Below are positions 6,872 to 13,049 of a DNA stretch of 33,338 bases, piece after piece. The stretch is from Patescibacteria group bacterium (GTDB lineage: Bacteria; Patescibacteriota; Minisyncoccia; Phycocordibacterales; UBA918), in assembly GCA_019752815.1 (NCBI GenBank), contig JAIELQ010000011.1:1-33338 (forward strand), given 5' to 3'. The first letter of the stretch is position 1; each line of letters opens with the position of its first letter. A program made the translations under genes and the position numbers. The notes under the pieces were generated by a model. The model was given only the letters and a program-made list of their open reading frames with translations. It made no database searches and had not been told where the DNA came from.

Positions 6872-7933
6872 ATGACAATTGATTTTGATGCTGAAATAAT
6901 TGCCCACCTTGAACAAGTACGAAGACTGCAAAAGCCGTCTGGGGTATTTACTGCATCAGCTCATGATGTAGCAACCGGTTACGACAAGGCGTGGCTGCGT
7001 GATATCTATTTTATGACGCTGGGATTCCTCGAAACTGGAGAAATTGAAGTGGTACAAAAGGCCGCCCGCGCCTTGCTCGAAGTGTTTGTGAGGCACGAAG
7101 CAAAAATCAGTTGGGCCATAGAACACCGTCCACACGAAACCTGGCAGCGCATTCATGCCCGCTTTAATCCGGAAACTTTTGAAGAGTACTGGGAGGAGTG
7201 GGGGAATAGTCAAAATGATGCGGTGGGTGAAGTTTTAAATATTTTAGTCGAACTCGAGCTGCGAGGTGCGAGTGTGATTAAAACAGATGAAGAACGTGAG
7301 GTGGTACAGAAAATCATCAACTACCTGGTGGCGCTTGAGTATTGGCAAGATCCCGACAACGGCATCTGGGAAGAGAATATGGAAGTTCACGCCTCATCAA
7401 TTGGTTCGTGTGTAGCTGCCTTGGAGAAGGCAACTCACGTAGCGTGGCTGTCGGTTCCGCCGGAAGTGATTGAAAAAGGAAAAGCTGCCTTGCGGACGCT
7501 GTTGCCGCGGGAATCAAAAACCAAGTTTGCAGATTTGGCACTGTTGTCACTCATTTATCCATTTGCAGTCACGACCGAAGATGAAACGTTGGAAATACTG
7601 CGTAATGTTGAATATCATCTCACCCGCGACAAAGGGGTGATTCGCTATAAACTTGATCGCTATTATAATCAAAATGAAGATGGCTATAGTGAAGAGGCTG
7701 AATGGTGTTTTGGACTCGCGTGGCTCGCTATAATCTATGCAGAACGGGGCGAAAAGGAAAAAGCCTACTACTATCTACGTCGTGCCAAAATGACGGTGAC
7801 TCCAGCGGGACAGGTACCAGAGCTGTATTATTCGCATACCGACATTCCTAATGACAATACTCCGCTCGGGTGGGCCGAAAGTATGTATGTGGTGGCGTTG
7901 CATAAGGTAAAAGAGCTTGAAGCGAGAGGGTAG
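6872..7933 (+). CDS. GH15 / phosphorylase-kinase-alpha-like (alpha/alpha)6 protein
   Basis: A 353-residue protein that resembles the N-terminal catalytic-like domain of phosphorylase kinase alpha/beta subunits and GH15 glucoamylases. Matching segments run in order: YDKAWLRDIYF (about 31-41), WGNSQNDAVGEVL (about 110-122), GIWEENMEVHASSIGS (about 165-180), YSEEAEWCFGLAWLA and NDNTPLGWAESMYV near the C-terminus. WEE supplies the candidate general acid; the second catalytic Glu may be in QVPELYY. It has no signal peptide, so it should act in the cytoplasm, perhaps on a glycan or glycogen-like chain; activity is inference. It is translated 21 nt after the hypothetical gene at 6422. Confidence 0.75.
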   Translation: MTIDFDAEIIAHLEQVRRLQKPSGVFTASAHDVATGYDKAWLRDIYFMTLGFLETGEIEVVQKAARALLEVFVRHEAKISWAIEHRPHETWQRIHARFNPETFEEYWEEWGNSQNDAVGEVLNILVELELRGASVIKTDEEREVVQKIINYLVALEYWQDPDNGIWEENMEVHASSIGSCVAALEKATHVAWLSVPPEVIEKGKAALRTLLPRESKTKFADLALLSLIYPFAVTTEDETLEILRNVEYHLTRDKGVIRYKLDRYYNQNEDGYSEEAEWCFGLAWLAIIYAERGEKEKAYYYLRRAKMTVTPAGQVPELYYSHTDIPNDNTPLGWAESMYVVALHKVKELEARG

Positions 7934-8001
7934 AAAACTAGTTGCTTGCAATAGCAACAATCGAGATATCAGTGGGTGGATGGCGGTGGTATACTGTATA
8001 C

Positions 8002-8586
8002 ATGATAAAAGCGATATACATTTTCCTTGCGATAGCCTTCTTGGCTGCACTTACTAGTTTGATTCTGGCGGGTCGAGCAGCTGCTCCCGTTACCACCCCG
8101 GCTCCAGCCCCAAAAGAACCAGTGGCTGTCATGTGTACGGCCGATGCGATGCAGTGTCCGGATGGAAGTTACGTGGGACGTACGGGGCCAAATTGTGAAT
8201 TCGTTTGTCCTGAGGCATCAACTCCAGTGGAGCAAGATAACTCGAATATGATTGTGCTCACGTCTCCAGTTAGTGACGCTGTGGTAACGAACCCCCTTAC
8301 CATCACTGGTCAGGCACGTGGAGGTTGGTATTTTGAGGCGTCGTTCCCGGTCACGTTGACTAATTGGGATGGGTTGATTATTGCTGAAGGTCCAGCCACA
8401 GCCCAAGGAGATTGGATGACGAGTGAGTTTGTGCCTTTTACAGCGACGCTTAATTTTACCAATCCATACAAAGCGGGAGACCCAGATTTTATGAAGCGGG
8501 GATCATTAATACTTCAGAACGATAATCCTTCAGGATTACCAGAAAATGACCGAGCCATCGAAATTCCGGTGCGCTTTGCACCGTAG
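8002..8586 (+). CDS. secreted/anchored Gmad2 Ig-like domain protein
   Basis: A 194-residue protein with an N-terminal membrane helix (IYIFLAIAFLAALTSLILAG), a Pro/Ala spacer, a small Cys cluster (CTADAMQCPDGSYVGRTG then PNCEFVCP) and a C-terminal Gmad2-type Ig-like domain (about 80-190). The Gmad2 signatures are PLTITGQARGGWYFEASFPV, WMTSEFVPFTA, LILQNDNPSG and a final IEIPVRF. Gmad2 domains are found in Gram-positive germination and surface proteins; here the domain probably lies outside the cell membrane. The start ATG 8002 is chosen because TATACT (7990-7995) lies 6 nt before it; the ORF track starts too early. Confidence 0.85.
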   Translation: MIKAIYIFLAIAFLAALTSLILAGRAAAPVTTPAPAPKEPVAVMCTADAMQCPDGSYVGRTGPNCEFVCPEASTPVEQDNSNMIVLTSPVSDAVVTNPLTITGQARGGWYFEASFPVTLTNWDGLIIAEGPATAQGDWMTSEFVPFTATLNFTNPYKAGDPDFMKRGSLILQNDNPSGLPENDRAIEIPVRFAP

Positions 8587-8614
8587 ACCACTACTCGGTT
8601 TTAATTTCTTTGCT

Positions 8615-8620
8615 TATAAT
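8615..8620 (+). promoter_or_regulatory. -10 box for the 24-codon basic peptide gene
   Basis: A perfect TATAAT, about 85 nt before the small ORF at 8708. No good -35 box is seen. Confidence 0.4.
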
Positions 8621-8707
8621 AGAAGTATTATCAACATTAAGGATACAATAACGTGTAATTCCTGCTTGAAAACCTAAACTCTCAGATTAGCAACTAACAA
8701 TATTTGT

Positions 8708-8782
8708 ATGGCAAAAGGAAATGACATGCGGAAAGAAAAAAAGAAACCAAAGAAAGACAAAATTAAAGACATTAAAATATAA
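8708..8782 (+). CDS. 24-residue lysine-rich microprotein
   Basis: The ORF reads MAKGNDMRKEKKKPKKDK then IKDIKI and stops at TAA. It is too short for the ORF track. Eleven of 24 residues are Lys and the KEKKKPKKDK core recalls a class of very short conserved bacterial proteins of unknown function; that resemblance is from memory. It has its own TATAAT upstream and ends 5 nt before a perfect terminator hairpin, which together define a compact transcription unit and argue that it is a real gene. The basic charge would suit binding to RNA or the ribosome, but this is only inference. Confidence 0.65.
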   Translation: MAKGNDMRKEKKKPKKDKIKDIKI

Positions 8783-8787
8783 ATAAT

Positions 8788-8832
8788 AAATACGAGTCGT
8801 GTGTCGCAATTGAACACATGACTCGTATTTAA
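8788..8832 (+). terminator. intrinsic terminator of the microprotein gene
   Basis: AAATACGAGTC at 8788-8798 pairs perfectly with GACTCGTATTT at 8820-8830, with inner GTGTGT/ACACAT pairing. It lies between the microprotein gene and the next gene. Confidence 0.75.
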
Positions 8833-8844
8833 ATTGGTACCACT

Positions 8845-9492
8845 ATGAAAAAAATAATTATTACTATTGTTGTTGGTCTCCTAGCTTCAGTTCTTGTTGG
8901 GTATGTGTATTTTAGTAATCTTGATACAAGTATGCAGGGTACAGATGAGGTTGCGGTGACCGAAGAGGGGGAGACGTTGACTCTGACCACCGATGAAACT
9001 ATCAAGGGCAAAAACAGTATCATGTCGCTATTTAAATTAGGGAAAAGTATGGAATGTACCTTCTCATTTAGTAGTGATGGGATGCGTGGTGAAGGAACAG
9101 GATTTTTTGCCGATGGGAACGCCCGGGTGGATTCGCTCTACACCGGAACGACTGAGGCCCCAACAGCGTCATATATGATAAGTGATGCTAAAAACAAAGT
9201 CATGTACACGTGGACTCTGGTTGATGGTGTGGCCCAAGGTGTAAAAATGGCTATCCCTGATGAAGTGCCTGAGGATGAAGCCAATACTCCTGATGCAACC
9301 GCTATGACTCCATCGCCTGAAGGCGGAGTGACTCCAGAAACTGATGTTGAATACAACTGCAAACCGTGGAACGTAGACAATTCTGTCTTCGTGCCCCCGT
9401 CAGATGTTGAGTTTATGGATATGACCAACATGCAGGCACAAATGGAAGAGATGCAGCGTTCAATGGGTGGTATGACGATTCCAGGAATGTAA
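8845..9492 (+). CDS. membrane-anchored hypothetical protein with Met-rich tail
   Basis: A 215-residue protein with an N-terminal membrane helix (IIITIVVGLLASVLVGYVYF) and an outer domain containing MECTFSFSSDG, ASYMISDAKNKVMYTW and YNCKPWNVDNSVFVPPSDVEF, with two conserved-looking Cys. I recall this pattern from Parcubacteria proteins of unknown function. The last 25 residues are strikingly Met-rich (MDMTNMQAQMEEM and on to MTIPGM; 8 Met), which could bind copper or another soft metal. It is a single-gene unit between two terminators. Start ATG 8845 fits the helix; no Shine-Dalgarno sequence is seen. Confidence 0.75.
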   Translation: MKKIIITIVVGLLASVLVGYVYFSNLDTSMQGTDEVAVTEEGETLTLTTDETIKGKNSIMSLFKLGKSMECTFSFSSDGMRGEGTGFFADGNARVDSLYTGTTEAPTASYMISDAKNKVMYTWTLVDGVAQGVKMAIPDEVPEDEANTPDATAMTPSPEGGVTPETDVEYNCKPWNVDNSVFVPPSDVEFMDMTNMQAQMEEMQRSMGGMTIPGM

Positions 9493-9510
9493 CCAATTGA
9501 TTAGATCGTA

Positions 9511-9540
9511 AAAAATACTCCTCATGAGGAGTATTTTTTT
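9511..9540 (+). terminator. intrinsic terminator
   Basis: AAAATACTCCTCATGAGGAGTATTTTTTT-type perfect palindrome ending in a T-run, 18 nt after the stop of the Met-rich gene. Confidence 0.9.
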
Positions 9541-9585
9541 GTCACAATTTCACAAAATGTCAAAACTAGTGTATGGTATGGTCCT

Positions 9586-11070
9586 ATGTCAAAAATGGAA
9601 GGACTCATAGTTTTTAATGAAGTGTCATACGAGTATGACGCTACACGGCCAATCCTTAAAGAGGCAAATTTTGTGGTACGCCGGGGATCTAAATTAACGT
9701 TGATGGGTCAAAACGGTGCCGGTAAAAGTACCTTGTTTGCGCTCATTACGGGTACGCTCAAAGTAGATGAGGGTGATATCAATATTCAGCCCCGTACGAC
9801 TATCGCAATTTCACGACAGATAATTCCTCGCGATGAGCTCACTCTGACGGTGCGAGAATTTTTTGCCCAGTGTTTCCCAGAAAAAGTGTATGATATTGAC
9901 CCAAAAATTGATGCGGTCTTGGAGATTGTGAACTTGGTTCCGACTGAAAAAATCAAAGATACTTTTAATGATCGCGTGATTGGTAGTTTTTCTGGTGGAC
10001 AACAAGCGCGGTTGCTTTTGGCTTCGGCACTTATTCAAAACCCGGATGTATTGTTGCTCGACGAACCAACAAACAATTTAGATGTCGCCGGTATCGACCA
10101 CCTGACACAATTTCTCAAAGAGTATAAAAAAACCGTACTGGTTATTTCCCACGATGCTGACTTCCTCAACTCATTTACTGATGGGGTGTTGTATCTCAAT
10201 GTCCAAAACCGCCAAGTAGAGCAGTACAACGGTAACTACCATGCAGTACTCAAAGATATTGCTGCTCGTGTCGAAAAAGAACAACGTCAAAACGCCCAAC
10301 TAGCCAAAGAAATTCAAGCGAACAAAGACAAAATCAACTACTTTTCTAACAAGGGAGGTAAGATGCGTTTAGTTGCTAAGCGGATGCGCGAAGAAGTCGA
10401 AGAGGCCGAAGAAAATAAAGTAGATGTGCGTCGTGAAGATAGAACTATTAGACCGTTTACGATTGAAGCCCAAACTGACATTCCGGTTGATGTGGTAAAA
10501 CTCACGTCATATAAAGTCATCCGTAACCACCAACCAAAAGATGTGGAATGTAACTTGGTACTCAAACGAGGTAGTCATCTCCAAATCATTGGTCCAAACG
10601 GTATTGGTAAAACTACGCTTCTTGAATCGCTCGCCTCGGGACATGCAAAGGGGGAGCATATTGCCGATGGGGTTAAAATTGGCTACTATCGCCAAGATTT
10701 CTCGAACCTGGAGTTTGATAAAACAGTGTTTGAAACATTGATGGATTCAATGCCGCGTAAAATAGAAGAAGAAATGCGCTCAATTGCCTCAGGCTTCTTG
10801 CTCACAAACGACGTTATGAAAACACGCGTGGGGAATCTATCTGAAGGTCAAAAGGGGTTGGTCGCATTTGCAAAATTAACTATGGAACGACCGGGGCTAC
10901 TCATTCTCGATGAGCCGACCAACCACATTAACTTCCGTCATATTCCCGTAATCGCCACTGCCCTCCATGAATACAAGGGAGCGATGATCCTCGTGTCACA
11001 CGTTCCAGAGTTTGTTGAACAAATTCGTATTGATGAGGTGCTGGATTTAGGAAAAGAGAGGAAAAAGTAA
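9586..11070 (+). CDS. ABC-F family ATPase (ribosome-associated, non-transport)
   Basis: A 494-residue protein with two ABC domains in tandem and no membrane helices, the layout of ABC-F translation factors such as EttA and Uup. Domain 1 has Walker A GQNGAGKST (41-49), signature FSGGQQAR and Walker B LLLDEPTNNLD. The linker (about 235-300) is Lys/Glu-rich and helical, as in the tRNA-contacting linker of the family. Domain 2 has GPNGIGKTT (about 336-344), signature LSEGQ and LLILDEPTNHINF, where the usual TNHLD is TNHIN. ABC-F proteins bind the ribosomal E site and act on stalled or antibiotic-bound ribosomes; which subgroup this is cannot be told. TATGGT lies 8 nt before the ATG. Confidence 0.92.
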   Translation: MSKMEGLIVFNEVSYEYDATRPILKEANFVVRRGSKLTLMGQNGAGKSTLFALITGTLKVDEGDINIQPRTTIAISRQIIPRDELTLTVREFFAQCFPEKVYDIDPKIDAVLEIVNLVPTEKIKDTFNDRVIGSFSGGQQARLLLASALIQNPDVLLLDEPTNNLDVAGIDHLTQFLKEYKKTVLVISHDADFLNSFTDGVLYLNVQNRQVEQYNGNYHAVLKDIAARVEKEQRQNAQLAKEIQANKDKINYFSNKGGKMRLVAKRMREEVEEAEENKVDVRREDRTIRPFTIEAQTDIPVDVVKLTSYKVIRNHQPKDVECNLVLKRGSHLQIIGPNGIGKTTLLESLASGHAKGEHIADGVKIGYYRQDFSNLEFDKTVFETLMDSMPRKIEEEMRSIASGFLLTNDVMKTRVGNLSEGQKGLVAFAKLTMERPGLLILDEPTNHINFRHIPVIATALHEYKGAMILVSHVPEFVEQIRIDEVLDLGKERKK

Positions 11071-11074
11071 AACA

Positions 11075-11143
11075 ACAACCGTTAGGTTGTATGATTTTAC
11101 TTTGTTCCGAGTTTGTCCCCTTCCTAGGACAAACTCCTGGAAC
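11075..11143 (+). other. two hairpins after the ABC-F gene
   Basis: ACAACC/GGTTGT (11075-11090) is followed by ATGATTTTACTTTG and may be a weak terminator. GTTCCGAGTTTGTCC (11104-11118) pairs with GGACAAACTCCTGGAAC (11127-11143), a strong hairpin without a T-run. Confidence 0.55.
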
Positions 11144-11187
11144 TTGTAATCGTTGAGATTTGTTGATTGAAGTCAATGTATGCTGAG

Positions 11188-11216
11188 GAACTTGGTCAAT
11201 TTACCAAGTTCTTTTG
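11188..11216 (+). terminator. intrinsic terminator before the META-domain gene
   Basis: GAACTTGG, loop TCAATTTA, CCAAGTTC, then TTTT. Confidence 0.6.
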
Positions 11217-11235
11217 CTATTAAATACTCAGTTGT

Positions 11236-11241
11236 TATAAT
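11236..11241 (+). promoter_or_regulatory. -10 box of the META-domain gene
   Basis: TATAAT, 10 nt before ATG 11252. Its position rules out the earlier ATG at 11180 used in the ORF track. Confidence 0.6.
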
Positions 11242-11251
11242 CAAGAAACTT

Positions 11252-12271
11252 ATGAAAAAAATTATCATCGCAGTTGTAGCGCTCATTGTCTTGGCTCTTG
11301 CAGGGGGAGCGGGGTATTACTTTTTTGTCTACGATGATGGTAAAAGTGAACCTCGTCCGCCAAAGGATCTTACCGGTATTATTGTCCTGCCAGTAGAGTT
11401 TCCGATGAAAGGAAAAACGTTTGTCATACCAAACACCGCCACGAACACGGCAACGACCTCGCAAGTGATTCTTGATCTAGTTTTTCCAACGGCCAAACGG
11501 GATTACCCCATGGCCCGCTTTACCGGGAGCGATGGTATTACGGTGAGTCAGTTAGTGGCACTCGATGACTTCACTACGTCAGTACAAAACAATGTTCGCG
11601 CCGTACCAATAATGGTAAGCAGTAGCGAAATTGACCAAGCGTATTATCTAGCGATTCTTGAGGGTGACGAAATGAAGCATACGACCTCGCTCCCGATTGG
11701 TGACATGATTAAAATCCAATCAGTTACTCGTGAGGGTAATACGGTAACGGTAAACTATTTGGTGCACGACCGGTTACAAGAGGTGACGGAAATTCCTCGC
11801 GTACCAACGACCGCCATTTTTGATATTGCGGCTAAATCTATTGTGCAGGCCGGGCGTATTCCAAAAAATGAAACCTACGTTGAGACAAAATCGTTTGCTG
11901 GTGAGTACTTGTGGCAAGAAACATCAAATGCTGATGGTTCAACAGTTACCCCCGGCAAACCGGATACCTTCACCCTTTTGTTTGACGCTAACCGGATTAA
12001 TTTAGGAACTGATTGTAATAGTGGTAGCGCGACATTTGTGGCCGAGAGTGGTTCATCAACCAAATTTACCATAGATACAATCGCGCAAACTAAAATGTTC
12101 TGTGAAAGTGCTCAAGAAGCTGACTACTTTGCCATGGTAGCCAAGATTTCTAATTACGACGAAGCAAGTGACGGCACACTAACCTTTGACCTCAGTGACG
12201 GCGGTAGTATGGTATTTGCACCCAAGGTAAAGAAACTTGAGTTTGCCGCCACCTCAACTGAGGCGTTGTAA
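11252..12271 (+). CDS. membrane-anchored protein with C-terminal META (HslJ-like) domain
   Basis: A 339-residue protein: N-terminal membrane helix (IIIAVVALIVLALAGGAGYYFF), a middle domain of about 180 residues including a GerMN-like stretch (VSQLVALDDFTTSVQNNVRA), and a C-terminal META domain (about 225-335). META signatures are the Trp-containing start (YLWQETS), FTLLFDANRINLGTDCN, a TKMFC stretch and the closing LTFDLSDGGSMVFAP. META/HslJ domains occur in envelope proteins linked to stress or antibiotic tolerance in other bacteria; the role here is not known. Start chosen at ATG 11252 because TATAAT lies 10 nt before it and the preceding codons overlap a terminator hairpin. Confidence 0.8.
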   Translation: MKKIIIAVVALIVLALAGGAGYYFFVYDDGKSEPRPPKDLTGIIVLPVEFPMKGKTFVIPNTATNTATTSQVILDLVFPTAKRDYPMARFTGSDGITVSQLVALDDFTTSVQNNVRAVPIMVSSSEIDQAYYLAILEGDEMKHTTSLPIGDMIKIQSVTREGNTVTVNYLVHDRLQEVTEIPRVPTTAIFDIAAKSIVQAGRIPKNETYVETKSFAGEYLWQETSNADGSTVTPGKPDTFTLLFDANRINLGTDCNSGSATFVAESGSSTKFTIDTIAQTKMFCESAQEADYFAMVAKISNYDEASDGTLTFDLSDGGSMVFAPKVKKLEFAATSTEAL

Positions 12272-12279
12272 GAAATTAG

Positions 12280-12315
12280 AAAAGAAAAAGCCACGCTCAC
12301 AAGGTGTGAGTGCGG
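12280..12315 (-). terminator. intrinsic terminator of the minus-strand gene at 12361
   Basis: On the minus strand CACTCAC, loop ACCTT, GTGAGCG is followed by CTTTTTCTTTTC. It also closes the convergent plus-strand gene region. Confidence 0.65.
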
Positions 12316-12360
12316 CCAGTTGGTCGAGGAACTTTTTTACATCGTCAGGTTAGATGATGA

Positions 12361-12960
12361 CTAGACAGTGATGTTGATCGCTCGCACCTTGCGGTTCTCA
12401 CGCAATTGGCGATTGAAACGTGCCTTACGTTGCTTGCGACCATCATCGTGTCCGCGGCGGCCAGGAGCTCCATAAAAGTCCAAGAGCTTGTAGGTCGTAT
12501 GCTTCTTGCCCGAGCCGAAGCCAAAAGATCCAGAACACTTGGACTTGGTTGGAATCGACCACTTACCCTCATCGTTCTGGTAATTACCGTAGGTCTCTTC
12601 TACCCACTTCAGTCCGTCGAGACGGCGGAGGGTCATCAGATCTTTCGGCTTGTAGTACTCGGTCCCGTGCTTGAGGTTGAGCTTATCCATCTCAGCCTGC
12701 TCATCCGGTGACAGATACCAGTCGATATCGTTGTCGATTTCGAGGGCTACATCCTCGTCAGTTTCTAAGCTCTCCTCGCCAACGTCGGAGGTAACGGTTT
12801 CTGCTACCAGAGCGAAAATCGAACCGACGCAGTCATTGCAGTCTTCGTCATCGTCCACAAAGTTGCCGAGAAACCGCCCGAGCTGGTCCCGAGGAGGGAT
12901 AGCAACGGAACTGAAGATGCCGTCATTGTCCAAGACGAAGTCAGCTGCATGTGCGAGCAT
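12361..12960 (-). CDS. hypothetical protein, acidic N-half and basic C-half
   Basis: A 199-residue soluble protein I cannot place. Residues 30-100 are very acidic and carry a CNDC motif (DDDEDCNDC); the second half is strongly basic and ends in a run such as GHDDGRKQRKARFNRQLREN. The basic tail could bind nucleic acid, with the acidic half masking it or binding a partner; that is inference. It has the best textbook signals in the window: promoter TTGACT-17-TAATAT, Shine-Dalgarno sequence GAGGGAG about 9 nt before the ATG, and a terminator after the stop. These signals, and its position with only one other gene on the minus strand, differ from its neighbours. Confidence 0.75.
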   Translation of the reverse strand: MLAHAADFVLDNDGIFSSVAIPPRDQLGRFLGNFVDDDEDCNDCVGSIFALVAETVTSDVGEESLETDEDVALEIDNDIDWYLSPDEQAEMDKLNLKHGTEYYKPKDLMTLRRLDGLKWVEETYGNYQNDEGKWSIPTKSKCSGSFGFGSGKKHTTYKLLDFYGAPGRRGHDDGRKQRKARFNRQLRENRKVRAINITV

Positions 12961-13019
12961 ATTTTAGTCTCCCTCGTTGTTGATTTAAATGTGCATTTGG
13001 GTTTGTACCCTTGCCGAAT

Positions 13020-13048
13020 ATATTAGCACACTTTACCTAAAAAGTCAA
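13020..13048 (-). promoter_or_regulatory. strong promoter of the gene at 12361
   Basis: Minus strand: TTGACT (complement of 13043-13048), exactly 17 nt, TAATAT (complement of 13020-13025). The predicted leader is about 50 nt and contains the Shine-Dalgarno sequence. Confidence 0.75.
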
Positions 13049-13049
13049 T

